Notes under the pieces: model-generated | Told to the model about the DNA's origin: nothing | The model's input: the letters and a program-made list of their open reading frames with translations, nothing else | The model's database searches: none | Position numbers and translations under genes: made by a program | Shown here: positions 7,428 to 17,529 of the stretch, piece by piece | Numbering within the stretch: position 1 is the stretch's first letter | Layout: each line of letters opens with the position of its first letter | Source: Leptospira andrefontaineae | Lineage (GTDB): Bacteria > Spirochaetota > Leptospiria > Leptospirales > Leptospiraceae | Assembly: GCF_004770105.1 (NCBI RefSeq) | Contig: NZ_RQEY01000012.1 | Span: 248,001 to 312,000 of the forward strand | Direction: 5' to 3' | Length of the DNA: 64,000 bases

Positions 7428-8816
7428 TTCCGGTTCCAATTCAAATAAAGAAATCTTAATATATTTTCCTAAGTATTGTCCCAAAAAGCTAACACCCAAA
7501 GCTGGAATAGTTGGCGGTAACCATTCCGGCCCGAAAAATTTCAGACCTAACCAAACGATCATCCCAGAGAACATAGCATAAACCGCACCGGTTGCATTCG
7601 CCTCTTTCCAGAAAATGGAAGCAATCAAAGGGACGAAAAGAGAAACTAGACTAATGGAAGAAGAATCGGCAACCAACTGATAAATATTCGTTTCACTCAA
7701 TGCCATTCCGGTAGAAACAATCGTCACGATCAATACGGAAGAACGCATCACTCTCAACAACAGTTTCTCAGAAGGATTTTTCAAAGTAGGACGGATCAAA
7801 TTCTCTCCTAAAACGGAAGCAGGGGCCAAAATCGCACCGGAAGCTGTGCTTAAGATTGCGGAAAGTAAAGCTCCGAAAAATAAGATCTGTATAAATAAAG
7901 TAGAATGTAATAACACTACATGCGGAAGTATCATCTGATTATCACCCGCTGCGATCTCGGGATAAACTCTTCTCGCAAAATATCCTGCAAGCAAAGGAAG
8001 AAATGCAACAGTTAGATACATTCCTCCGCCCAAAAAAGAAGAATATACGGCAACCTTTTCAGATTTGGAGGACATCACCCTCTGGAAAATATCTTGTTGA
8101 GGAATAGAACCCAACCCTATTGTCATCCAAGCCGCAATATAAGCAAGAACCGCTTCCGTTTTTAATGGAGGGAAAAAGGAAAAAAATCCAGGTTTTGCAG
8201 TTGCGATGACAGTCTGAAATCCACCTGCCTTTCCTTGAAGATCCCAAACCAAAACTAAAAGCCCGACTACGATCAATATAGTCTGTAAGAAATCCGTAAT
8301 GGAGATTGCCCACATCCCTCCTATATACGTATAGATCAATACTACAACAGATGCTAAAAGTATTCCCACATACATATCGAATCCGAATAAAGAATGGATA
8401 ACTATTCCCATTGCAACTAACTGAGCTGCAATCCATCCGAAATAAGAAGGAATCATAAATAATGCGGATAAAAATTCTACCTTGCGCCCGAAACGATTTT
8501 TATATAAGTCACCGAAGGTGAGGATATTCATCCTATATAGTGGCTTAGCAAAGAATATACCGACTAAAAAAAGACAAAGTGCTGCTCCGAAAGGGTCTTC
8601 GATCACAGCTAAGATCCCACCATCTACAAACTTGGATGAAGCTCCCATCAGAGTCTCCGATCCGAACCAAGTGGCAAATAAAGCGGAAGACGCAAGCACA
8701 AGAGGAAGTCTTCTTCCTGCTAATACATAATCTTGGGAACTATTAATATATCTAGACGCAAATGCCCCGATCAGAATGGTAACAAAGATATATAGAATAA
8801 CAAAAAGACCGAGCAA
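7392..8816 (-). CDS. Sodium:solute symporter (SSS family)
   Basis: A 474-residue integral membrane protein with about thirteen hydrophobic segments. SSS-family signatures include AGRRLPLVLASSALFATWFGSE near residues 33-54, RNRFGRKVEF-type loops and GSIPQQDIFQRVMSSK. Such proteins import solutes (proline, pantothenate, acetate, sugars) with sodium; the substrate cannot be told from sequence. The start is a TTG at 8816 that directly opens the first transmembrane segment, with no good upstream ATG. The 3' end overlaps the diguanylate cyclase gene tail to tail. Confidence 0.85.
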   Translation of the reverse strand: MLGLFVILYIFVTILIGAFASRYINSSQDYVLAGRRLPLVLASSALFATWFGSETLMGASSKFVDGGILAVIEDPFGAALCLFLVGIFFAKPLYRMNILTFGDLYKNRFGRKVEFLSALFMIPSYFGWIAAQLVAMGIVIHSLFGFDMYVGILLASVVVLIYTYIGGMWAISITDFLQTILIVVGLLVLVWDLQGKAGGFQTVIATAKPGFFSFFPPLKTEAVLAYIAAWMTIGLGSIPQQDIFQRVMSSKSEKVAVYSSFLGGGMYLTVAFLPLLAGYFARRVYPEIAAGDNQMILPHVVLLHSTLFIQILFFGALLSAILSTASGAILAPASVLGENLIRPTLKNPSEKLLLRVMRSSVLIVTIVSTGMALSETNIYQLVADSSSISLVSLFVPLIASIFWKEANATGAVYAMFSGMIVWLGLKFFGPEWLPPTIPALGVSFLGQYLGKYIKISLFELEPELSRDSVPSGSL

Positions 8817-8898
8817 TTCAGAGTGTCCTGTTAAAAAACGTCTTAATTGTGAATTTGAAATTTAGAGAATCAAAACGCAAGCGATAATAAGGAAGAGA

Positions 8899-11800
8899 TC
8901 AATCTATATCTAAGATCAAAAGAGTAATATCATCCTGGATCGAACTTTTAGAAATGAAGTTTTGTAGATCGGAAAGTATTCTTTCCGCTTGGATCTGAGG
9001 TTCGAACTGAGCATTCGTGCGTATAGAATGCACAAATCTTTCTTCTCCGTACTCTAATTTATCCTCATCAAATTGTTCATAGATCCCATCCGAAAAGAGA
9101 AAGATCCGGTCTCCCGATTCTATTTTATATTCTTCTGTTCTATATGGATAATCTTTTACAAATCCTAAAATGGCACCTGTCTTAGGCATCTCTTCCGTTT
9201 GATAAGAACGTACTAAAAATTGGGAGATATGACCTGCAGAGGCAAAATATACTTTTTTCTCGGATAGATCCACATCGCAGATCGCTCCAGTAAAATAGAG
9301 TGTTTTATATTTATTTAAAATAGAATTATTTAATCCGGAAAGTATTTCTCCCGGTTTCTCCAAAGAAGATTTCAAACTTTCATATTCGCCCTTAATTGCC
9401 ATGGTGACTAGCGCAGCTTGGACCCCATGACCTGTCGCATCGGCCAAGAAAAATCTATATCTTCCATTACTTAATTTGCATATGTCGTAGAAGTCCCCTC
9501 CCACTTCGTCCATTGGGAGATAATTTACGGAATATCTAAGCCCGGGAATATTTTTAAGCTCAGGAAGGATACTTCTCTGGATTTTTTGAGAATACAACAT
9601 ATCCTTTCTGATAATAGAAAGAGATCTAGCTAATTCTTCCGTCCTTTCATTTACTTTTCTTTCCAGTTCGGAGTTCATACGAGTAATATCTTCATATAAT
9701 TTCGCATTCTCTAACGAAATAGCCGCCTGTGCCGAAAGTATTTCTAAAATTTCTAATCTATGCTCGTCGAAAATCCCTGCGGTAAGTCGATTTTCTAAAT
9801 AAAGAACACATAATGTTCTTCCTTGTTTTGTGATCGGCATACATAACAAAGATTTAGGCTTACTTCTTTTAATATAAGGATTTACAGAATAAAAAGAATC
9901 CTTTGCTGCATCTGAGATCAAAACCTTCTGTCCGGAACGAAAACAGAAATATACCACTTCTAACGGAAGAAGATGTCCTGCCTCATCCAATGAGATAGGC
10001 TTAGGTAAAAATCCAGGCTCTTCTATATCCGAACCTGCCATCAGAAATAATTCTTTGTTTTGAGGAAGAATTAAGAAACCTCTAGTTGCTGCGGCATTCT
10101 CCATGATCGTACGGATAAGCTGTCTGAGTAATTCTCCCAGTTCGATCACACCTGAAATACTTTGAGAGGCTTTAAGTACGGTTCTTAAATCCAAATTGAA
10201 AGATGTGGAAAGCATAGAATCTGCCAGAATTTTTTCTACAGAACGTTTAGGAGCTCCTTGAGGACGAAGTAATTCTCCGTATTCATCCCTGAGCAAGTTC
10301 ACAATGGATTTAGCGCCCCAAGATCCGTAAAGCCTGACCGCATTCTGCATTAAAAACTTTCCGTAGGAGGTCCTACCCTGCTTTATACTCCATTCAGCGA
10401 TATGTTGGTATATCACAGCCTTTCTGAAATCATTTGGTTCTGATTCTATCTGCTGCATCGCCATATCGAAGAACTCGGACGCATTCTCCTTTCTCCCGGC
10501 GTAATCTTCGTAAAGTCCAGCCAACACAAAATAGAATAATTGGAAACTAGGCGGATAGATCTTTGACCAAAGTTTAAATAAATATAATGAATATCTAAAG
10601 AAGAATTTTTCGGTCAGTTTTAACTTCTTTTTACGTAATTTCAAAAGTCCCAAGGATCTATAAAATCTATATTCAGAATAGATAAACATGATCCTCGATT
10701 TTTCCAGATCCGGATGATATTTTTTGAAAATTCTCTCCGCTTCCAAATAGTAACCTGATAAATATGCGAGAGATCCGAATAAGGTCGCGTACCAAGAATT
10801 AGCAGTCCCATTTCCTGCTGACTCCAGAATCTTAGATTCGAATTCCTGATCGGTGTATAAATTGTCCTTATATCGGACAGTTTCAGTGGATTTTCCCTCT
10901 AAACGATCCAAATAAGAATCGGAAGAATGTAACATGATCATCAGAATATCGTAATTTAGCTTGGAACCCCTTTCTAAATTTTCTCTGATCTTCTCTCTAT
11001 AGGAAATCGAGTTTTCTGCGGAATATAATTGGTTTGTATTTTGAGAAAAAAGTGCGAATGCAGCCCAGAGATAATCCCCATACTGCATACATTTGTGAAA
11101 TGCCTCTTCCGTGTAATCCACTATGGAACGGAAAGGATACATGAAATAATCCAGAAGAATTGTCCGACCGAACACAAATCTTCCGTAAAGTTCATCCGAT
11201 TTAAATTTTTTTAATATCTTTTCGGCAAGAGTCCAATACCTCATAGACTGCTGGAAATTTCCGTTAATGGAGAGAAGAATAGAACCGAATCCTGCGTAAC
11301 CGAAAAAGCTGAACGGTGCATTTCCTTCTTTTAAAGTAAGGTTGATAAGCTTTAAATAAATATAAGCCATCACCTTCATATCCATATGTTTTCCATAGTT
11401 TAGAAGGTTGACTAATATGTTTAATGCTTCCGCTTTATAAGGATCTTTACTATCTTTTGCGTTTACTAATTTTTCAGGAGATCTTCCTCTACTGTAAAAG
11501 ACCATCTTCAGTACTTCACCGAATACGGCTAAAAATCCTGGCTTCTCCTTGAAACCTATCCCGAGTGATTGTAACGCCTTGATCCCGATCTTAGATGCAG
11601 AATCTAAATCGTTAAAAACGTTCATCACTTCCAATTGCATTAGATAAACGTCCGCCTTTTCAGATGGGCTATTGAGTTTAGAAAGTAGATTAGATACGAT
11701 CTTCTCCGCTTCTTCCCTTCTGGAAAGATAGTACGCCGATTCTGCAAGAGACTTTAATATATGGATCGCATTCTTTCGATCCTTCTGCCAATAAGAGTCC

Positions 11801-14175
11801 TTGAGTTGAGAAGCAAGCAGACTGAAAAATGAATAAGAAGATTCGTAAGCAGCTCCGGATTTCGCGGAATTTCCAGCGAGTATTGTGTAATGAAAGAAGT
11901 CTTCATTCTCCTGTCCGTTTGTATACAATTCCCTAGATCTCAAAAGATGATTTGCAATATCCAGGATCTGTTCGGACCCACCTGAAGTTTTTTCGCGGTC
12001 TATTAATAATTTCGCAAGTGTATTATGGATCCTGGCTTTTTCTGCGGAATCAGTTGCATCCAAAATACTTTGGATCATTCTATCATGAGAAAAGTGGAAC
12101 TGCACATTCGAAAGAGAAGAATACATTCCGGATTCTTCTATCTTCCTTTGAGAGATATACTGAAGAGCCGGGAACAACATATTTCCAGATTCTCTATAGA
12201 ATACGATCCCTTCTCTAATCGCTTCTCGAATTCCTCTAGACAAGACCCCGGGCCTTGTTTTGAAAAAATCATACATATCTTTCAGATCGAATTTTGCACC
12301 GATACAGGCTCCTACCCTTAAAACCTCAAGAGTTTCATCCGGAAGTTTGCCCACCTTATCCAAAAATAGATCCAGAACGTTATCCGTAACCGCTCTTTGT
12401 AAAAGTGTGTCCCAGTCCACTCTGTGATAAGCGGTCTTTGGATCAAAGCTCAGGCAACCTTCTTCATATAAGGATCTTAGGAACTGGTGTAAAAATAAAG
12501 GGTTCCCTCCCGTTTTGGAGACAAGAACTTCTGCCAATCGATTCGCATCCTCTGCAGAAACATGAATACTATCTGAAATATATTTAAAAACGCTATGCTC
12601 GTTTAGAGGAGTGAGTCGTATCTCTCTCAAATCCAATCCTATAGAGCTTTGTTTTACATTTATATTCGGGAAGAAGTCCGCATCTTCTGAACGACTTGTG
12701 AGAACGAATAATAATCCTTCCCAGTCTTCACTATTCAAAATGAATTCGAGCAAAGCAAGAGAAGCAGAATCTGCCCATTGAAGATCATCCACAAGAATGA
12801 TTGCGGGATTTTTTCGATCAAAACAAAGAGTTAGGAATTTAAGAGCGACTGCAAATAGGATCTTTTCATCCTTCTGCCTCTTATTTGTTTTTACAGGTAT
12901 CTCGATCCCTAATGTTTTTCCCAAATCGGGCAAGAATTGGGTCAAGATCTCGATATTATCTCCAAGCGTTTCCTTTATAAAATTCTTAAGTAGAATGATC
13001 TCTTCTTCTTTTTTCTGAAGGATCCTTCTTAAAAGATCATCCATGATCTGTCGAAATGCGTAATATGGGATTTCTTTTTTATCTTCTTCAAACTTACCAC
13101 GCAATAGAACTACTGAATAAATATCCAGATAAGTGATCGCGTCTTCTACTAGAGCGGTTTTTCCTGTGCCTGACTTTCCTCCGATGAAGATCGCGGACCT
13201 TTTTCCGTTAGTTACATTTACTATTCCGGATTCGATCTCTTTTCTTTCTCTATCCCTATCATAGATACGGGGAGAATCCCTAAAACCTACTTTTCTTTCA
13301 TAAACTCCCGGCACAAACTCGGATAATTTACGTTTGGACTTTAAGGAATCTTTAATACTCTTCAGATCATATATCAGATTTTCCAAAGAGAAATATCTCT
13401 CTTCCGGCATCTTAGAAAGTAATTTGTCCACTAAGGTAGAGATTGCAGTAGGAACATCTTCCCTCTTCTTCACTAAAGAAACCGGCGATCTTGCGATATG
13501 ATAATGAACCATCTCCAAAGGATCTTCCGTTTCAAACGGAGGAGTCCCGGAAATCATCTTATAGAATAATGCACCTAAAGAATATGCATCTGAACGAAAA
13601 TCAACGGGGCGATTCAGTCTACCTGTATTTTCAGGAGAACAATAAGGTAGAATATCGAATGTATATCTAAGAGGCGCATAACTTCCTTTTTCGGAAAGAA
13701 GAAGAGAGGCTCCTCCCAACCAAGCAAGTTTTGTCTCTCCAGTATCCGGATTATAGAAAAATGCTCGTGGAGAAATTTGATTATGAACAATTCCGAAAGA
13801 ATGTAATTTTGCAAGATTCTCCGTGATCGCTAATGCTATTTCTAAAAAAGTTTCTAGAGAAATAGATCCTGCCAAACTTTGATGAAGAAGTTTAGAAGGA
13901 ATATTTTCGTACACCAAACAGATACCGTCCGAATTTTCGAACATATCTTCCGGTTTGAGAATACCAGGATCGTTAACCAGTTTTCCCAATTCGAATTCAT
14001 TCAAGAAATACATCGAAGAGGTTTCCTTCCCCTCCGGTTTTTGTACTCGAATGATCTTTGGTTCTCTGGTCCTACCGAATTTCCCTCTATACGTTTGAGA
14101 AAAATTGTCCTCGTACAATAATTCCCCTAATTCATAAGGAACTCTGTCTGTGGACAAATCCTGAGTAGTTTCCAA
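8899..14175 (-). CDS. Giant signalling protein: kinase-like, AAA ATPase, GAF and PP2C phosphatase domains
   Basis: 1758 residues. A Ser/Thr-kinase-like domain (about 15-280) keeps the SPE and SDAYSLG structural motifs, but the catalytic HRD is HNQ (131-133) and DFG is WLG (152-154), so it is probably a pseudokinase. An AAA/STAND-type ATPase follows, with Walker A GKSGTGKT (333-340) and Walker B ILVDDLQWAD (about 460-469). A long helical, TPR-like region leads to a GAF domain (about 1325-1490), a coiled coil, and a SpoIIE/RsbU-type PP2C phosphatase (about 1540 to the end) with intact acidic motifs VGGDFYD, ADATGHG, FSDGIYE and QDDITL. The layout resembles cyanobacterial kinase-AAA-GAF proteins but with a phosphatase output. 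No membrane segments are seen. Confidence 0.85.
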   Translation of the reverse strand: METTQDLSTDRVPYELGELLYEDNFSQTYRGKFGRTREPKIIRVQKPEGKETSSMYFLNEFELGKLVNDPGILKPEDMFENSDGICLVYENIPSKLLHQSLAGSISLETFLEIALAITENLAKLHSFGIVHNQISPRAFFYNPDTGETKLAWLGGASLLLSEKGSYAPLRYTFDILPYCSPENTGRLNRPVDFRSDAYSLGALFYKMISGTPPFETEDPLEMVHYHIARSPVSLVKKREDVPTAISTLVDKLLSKMPEERYFSLENLIYDLKSIKDSLKSKRKLSEFVPGVYERKVGFRDSPRIYDRDRERKEIESGIVNVTNGKRSAIFIGGKSGTGKTALVEDAITYLDIYSVVLLRGKFEEDKKEIPYYAFRQIMDDLLRRILQKKEEEIILLKNFIKETLGDNIEILTQFLPDLGKTLGIEIPVKTNKRQKDEKILFAVALKFLTLCFDRKNPAIILVDDLQWADSASLALLEFILNSEDWEGLLFVLTSRSEDADFFPNINVKQSSIGLDLREIRLTPLNEHSVFKYISDSIHVSAEDANRLAEVLVSKTGGNPLFLHQFLRSLYEEGCLSFDPKTAYHRVDWDTLLQRAVTDNVLDLFLDKVGKLPDETLEVLRVGACIGAKFDLKDMYDFFKTRPGVLSRGIREAIREGIVFYRESGNMLFPALQYISQRKIEESGMYSSLSNVQFHFSHDRMIQSILDATDSAEKARIHNTLAKLLIDREKTSGGSEQILDIANHLLRSRELYTNGQENEDFFHYTILAGNSAKSGAAYESSYSFFSLLASQLKDSYWQKDRKNAIHILKSLAESAYYLSRREEAEKIVSNLLSKLNSPSEKADVYLMQLEVMNVFNDLDSASKIGIKALQSLGIGFKEKPGFLAVFGEVLKMVFYSRGRSPEKLVNAKDSKDPYKAEALNILVNLLNYGKHMDMKVMAYIYLKLINLTLKEGNAPFSFFGYAGFGSILLSINGNFQQSMRYWTLAEKILKKFKSDELYGRFVFGRTILLDYFMYPFRSIVDYTEEAFHKCMQYGDYLWAAFALFSQNTNQLYSAENSISYREKIRENLERGSKLNYDILMIMLHSSDSYLDRLEGKSTETVRYKDNLYTDQEFESKILESAGNGTANSWYATLFGSLAYLSGYYLEAERIFKKYHPDLEKSRIMFIYSEYRFYRSLGLLKLRKKKLKLTEKFFFRYSLYLFKLWSKIYPPSFQLFYFVLAGLYEDYAGRKENASEFFDMAMQQIESEPNDFRKAVIYQHIAEWSIKQGRTSYGKFLMQNAVRLYGSWGAKSIVNLLRDEYGELLRPQGAPKRSVEKILADSMLSTSFNLDLRTVLKASQSISGVIELGELLRQLIRTIMENAAATRGFLILPQNKELFLMAGSDIEEPGFLPKPISLDEAGHLLPLEVVYFCFRSGQKVLISDAAKDSFYSVNPYIKRSKPKSLLCMPITKQGRTLCVLYLENRLTAGIFDEHRLEILEILSAQAAISLENAKLYEDITRMNSELERKVNERTEELARSLSIIRKDMLYSQKIQRSILPELKNIPGLRYSVNYLPMDEVGGDFYDICKLSNGRYRFFLADATGHGVQAALVTMAIKGEYESLKSSLEKPGEILSGLNNSILNKYKTLYFTGAICDVDLSEKKVYFASAGHISQFLVRSYQTEEMPKTGAILGFVKDYPYRTEEYKIESGDRIFLFSDGIYEQFDEDKLEYGEERFVHSIRTNAQFEPQIQAERILSDLQNFISKSSIQDDITLLILDID

Positions 14176-14233
14176 TTTTATCTTTTTCGAAACCTATGCG
14201 GTCCCGAAACCTCACCCGACTAAATTTTAAAGT

Positions 14234-14914
14234 TCACACTTTAGAGGGCGAATACTTTTGGCGTGTAAAGATCCAAACATAATAAATGTCGGCTATCGTT
14301 CCGAGCCCGCTCAATACTTGAACAAAGTACTTATCCGGAAAGTATAGAAAGATGAAGATCGTAAAGAATCCGTTACCTAAAAACTTTGCCCAAGAAACAG
14401 AATAGGAGAACATGTTCGGATCTCCGGTTTTTAAGAAAAGGATCGGATACATTACCGAAATGATCAGACTCAAGATATAAGCCGAATTAGATCCGGTAAA
14501 TAGATCATAACCTCCCTTATAGAAAGTATAGATCAATAATCCCCAAGACACCACCAAAATGCCCAAAAGAAATTTATATCCCTTGTCCGTCATTGGCAAG
14601 GAAATTTGTTTTTTACCGAATCGGATTACTTGATAGAAAATCACTATATCCAATACGAATCCAAGTCTATAGCCCCAAAGTAATATCGCACCCATTGGCT
14701 CTTTAAAGCAAAAACCCCATAATAATTCCCAAATAATGTTCCCGCAGGCGATAAAAACGGGCATCTCAACGAATTTTTTCTTGAAGGGTTCTATTAGAAG
14801 AACTGCATACATATAGGCCCAAAAAACGACACCTAGTAGCAGGAAAATATTCTCAATAAGCGTATAACGTCCGAAATACTCCGGATCCGTTGCTAAAGTC
14901 TGCCAAAAACTCAT
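14234..14914 (-). CDS. Seven-helix membrane protein, PaxB-like terpene cyclase candidate
   Basis: 226 residues with about seven hydrophobic segments. The second helix region reads ACGNIIWELLWGF with Glu63, followed by GYRLGFVLDIVIFY with Asp89, and the last helix carries GTIADIYYVW with Asp209. This matches my memory of membrane terpene cyclases of the PaxB/Pyr4 type, whose essential acids are a Glu near 63 and an Asp near 218. The gene lies 3 bp after an Lcp/MpaB-type oxygenase, which supports isoprenoid chemistry. Function is inferred from motif resemblance; a plain conserved membrane protein remains possible. Confidence 0.5.
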   Translation of the reverse strand: MSFWQTLATDPEYFGRYTLIENIFLLLGVVFWAYMYAVLLIEPFKKKFVEMPVFIACGNIIWELLWGFCFKEPMGAILLWGYRLGFVLDIVIFYQVIRFGKKQISLPMTDKGYKFLLGILVVSWGLLIYTFYKGGYDLFTGSNSAYILSLIISVMYPILFLKTGDPNMFSYSVSWAKFLGNGFFTIFIFLYFPDKYFVQVLSGLGTIADIYYVWIFTRQKYSPSKV

Positions 14915-14917
14915 CCT

Positions 14918-16042
14918 TTATAGTCTCCAATTCTCTCTTAATGAAGGCGGGATCCAGAATCTTGCTTTTTTTCCGCCGTAATAAAAATGATCCATAGAAA
15001 AAAGAAGTTTGGAAGCAAAATAAGCGACTAACTTTCCGAAGCCCTCATCATCGTCTACATGGGAATCTACATCCTTAAAGATCCTTTCCATAAAATAACC
15101 CAAAGGATTTTTAGGAGGCCACCCTAACCCAAGCACCTCACTTGTTTTTTGTCCCATATACGTTTGCAGAAAAAATAATGGAAGACTATCGAATAAATTT
15201 CCGGGAAGCATGTATTCCATAAAGTCCAACAGAGATTTTGCAAGTATCTTGCCGGCATCCGAAGGTTTTTGTTGGTCATTAAATATGGACTCACCTAAAG
15301 AATATGCGACATCATATCCCTCGGGACAAAGTTCGGGTTTTACTCCAATAAAATGCCCCACTACTCTCCATAGATGAATGTATGCGTCTTTTTCTTCCTG
15401 ACTAAGTTTTAAAGAGGATTGTCCTAGACCTTCAACCACTAGACTCGAGAACGATTGTAAAGTACCGGCCATATCTTCTTGATTAATTGGCTGTCCCCAA
15501 GCAGGGTCCCAGTCTTTTCCTTTCCCAAGAAAATAACGTATGGAAGCATGCATTAATCTTACTTTTTGAGCGGTGCGTATCCCTTTACCTTGAGGTCCCA
15601 ATCCATTTTCCTGAGCGACAGAGATCACAAACTGAGTCGTTTCCATTAGCCTTCGATTGACTCCGTCTATTACACCATTCTGTTCTATTAATCTTCCAGT
15701 TTTGTAAAGTACCTGCGCCCCATCCCCACAAGAATATGCCATAGGAAGAGACTTAACACAAAGCATCATTAAGATCTGAGGACCATAAGTGGAGAATAAT
15801 TGCTCTCCTTTTGCGATCTTATTCTTATCCGCCCAAGAAGGAAGATCTTCCGTCTCATAAAAATATTTTTCAAGATAGTCAGGTAGGCCGGCAGGGATCG
15901 GATCCGAGTTCTTGGAAAGTGCATCGAAAAAGAGCATCGTTTTTTCTCTATCAAAAGCGGATTCAGTAAAATATTTTGTGACTATTTCATCCGCCAATGG
16001 ATCAGTTTCTTTTCGTAATGCACGTAACTCGCTCGAATTCAT
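14918..16042 (-). CDS. Lcp/MpaB-type haem oxygenase (DUF2236 family)
   Basis: About 374 residues, no signal peptide. Sequence features are FSTYGPQILMML, RRLMETTQFVISV and KVRLMHASIRYFL. Counting from a TTG at 16054, Arg135, Thr139 and His169 have exactly the spacing of the haem-pocket Arg164, Thr168 and His198 of the latex-clearing protein Lcp, so I read this as a haem oxygenase that cleaves or oxidises isoprenoid-like compounds. I prefer ATG 16042 as start because a GGTTGG site lies about 10 bases upstream. It precedes the terpene-cyclase-like gene by 3 bp, probably as one operon. Confidence 0.72.
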   Translation of the reverse strand: MNSSELRALRKETDPLADEIVTKYFTESAFDREKTMLFFDALSKNSDPIPAGLPDYLEKYFYETEDLPSWADKNKIAKGEQLFSTYGPQILMMLCVKSLPMAYSCGDGAQVLYKTGRLIEQNGVIDGVNRRLMETTQFVISVAQENGLGPQGKGIRTAQKVRLMHASIRYFLGKGKDWDPAWGQPINQEDMAGTLQSFSSLVVEGLGQSSLKLSQEEKDAYIHLWRVVGHFIGVKPELCPEGYDVAYSLGESIFNDQQKPSDAGKILAKSLLDFMEYMLPGNLFDSLPLFFLQTYMGQKTSEVLGLGWPPKNPLGYFMERIFKDVDSHVDDDEGFGKLVAYFASKLLFSMDHFYYGGKKARFWIPPSLRENWRL

Positions 16043-16140
16043 TCTAAAATCCAACCTCGTTTTAGGAATGCGCCAGTTTTATATTTTGAATTTTAAAAAG
16101 AAAGCACTTGTAAAAAAAACCGTAACGAATTCCTTGAAGC

Positions 16141-17529
16141 ATGCTTTTTGGATCTAGAGTTCGTAAAAAATTCTCCCTATTTTCCTTGGCTATAATTTCT
16201 TTCCTAACACCCAAGTTAGAGGCTGTTGGACTTTTTCAACCTTCACATAATGCGAGATATGGCGGCATGGGAGGAGTAAATTTAGCGATAGGCGGATCTC
16301 CAATGGACATAGGGACCAATCCGGCTAACTTAAGTCTCAAAAATCGAAAAGAGTTGGAGTTTGGAATTTCCTTACCGTACATTCGCACAGTATACAAAGA
16401 CAAGTTTTCAGATCCGGACCCAAATCTTTATTATGAAAACTCTGAATCCTATAACGTGCTCGCTCCACTTCCCTATTTCGCGATCAGAATTCCAATCAGC
16501 GAAAAATGGACTTACGGAGGAGGGATTTATATACCAGGAGGCGGGAATGGAGAAGTTTCCGGACTCACTAGGATCACACCTAACGGCCAAAGTTTGAACG
16601 ATTGGTCAGGGATGAAACTTCCAAGTCCGATAGGAGATTCTAAAAGAATACAGGAAAGTTACTCTTCAACTTTTTATCTGGTTAAATCCACTCATGCACT
16701 TTCTTATAAGATCGGTGGACTTTCTATCGCGTTAGGAGTAGAAGGAATTTATTCCAGACAGATCGCTTACCAAAAGTTCCATGATATTACAGGGAATATC
16801 GAAGTTCCGGGCCAAGGTTTTGATTACAAAAGCAAAAATGCATATGCACTCGGCGGCATTTTCGGAACTACTTATCAGATCACAGATACATTAAAAATTG
16901 CTTATTCTTACCAAACTTCTGCAAAAATCCCTTTGGATGGAAGTATGCAAGTTGGTCCTTATCCGAGCCGCACCGGAGTTTCCGCTACATTTGCGGTTCC
17001 GGAAAGATATGGTTTAGGTTTTTCTTATGGAACAGATACATTCAAGATCGGAGTAGATGCATTATATTATAATTATGCTTCTTATACATCTACTTATAAA
17101 CAAACATTAGCGGCTCCGGTTTTCCCGACCGCATTCGGACAAACGAATGTGATCCCTCAGAATTTAGCATATCATGATTCTTGGGCCTTAGGAATCGGAG
17201 GAGAATGGATCGTAAACGATTGGACCTACAGATTAGGCGCAAGGCATAACTCTGGAGTTTTAAGATCAGAAGGAACGAATGCATTACAAGCAGGTATCAT
17301 GGTCCAAGATCTGGTATCCGGAGGATTCGGATATTCAACGGGAAAATGGAAATTCGATTTTACTCTTCTATATTATCTTCCGGTAAAAGTTTATAACGGA
17401 GGTTCTGCAGATTGGAACTTCAATCATGCTGCATTCTCCAAAGAAGATATCCGAGTGAATGAATTCAAACATTCATTAAGATCGGATATCCCTGCAATAT
17501 TATTAGGGGCCAGCTATTCTTTTGATTAA
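16141..17529 (+). CDS. OmpP1/FadL-type outer membrane channel
   Basis: 462 residues with a signal peptide ending near SFLTPKLEA and a mature start VGLFQPSHNARYGGMGGVNLA. The GSPMDIGTNPANLS segment near residue 55 is the FadL hatch-type motif, and the rest alternates like a beta barrel with aromatic girdles, ending in a C-terminal strand with Phe. FadL proteins pass fatty acids and other hydrophobic compounds across the outer membrane. It is divergent from the oxygenase gene and may share its promoter region (16043-16140). Confidence 0.85.
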   Translation: MLFGSRVRKKFSLFSLAIISFLTPKLEAVGLFQPSHNARYGGMGGVNLAIGGSPMDIGTNPANLSLKNRKELEFGISLPYIRTVYKDKFSDPDPNLYYENSESYNVLAPLPYFAIRIPISEKWTYGGGIYIPGGGNGEVSGLTRITPNGQSLNDWSGMKLPSPIGDSKRIQESYSSTFYLVKSTHALSYKIGGLSIALGVEGIYSRQIAYQKFHDITGNIEVPGQGFDYKSKNAYALGGIFGTTYQITDTLKIAYSYQTSAKIPLDGSMQVGPYPSRTGVSATFAVPERYGLGFSYGTDTFKIGVDALYYNYASYTSTYKQTLAAPVFPTAFGQTNVIPQNLAYHDSWALGIGGEWIVNDWTYRLGARHNSGVLRSEGTNALQAGIMVQDLVSGGFGYSTGKWKFDFTLLYYLPVKVYNGGSADWNFNHAAFSKEDIRVNEFKHSLRSDIPAILLGASYSFD

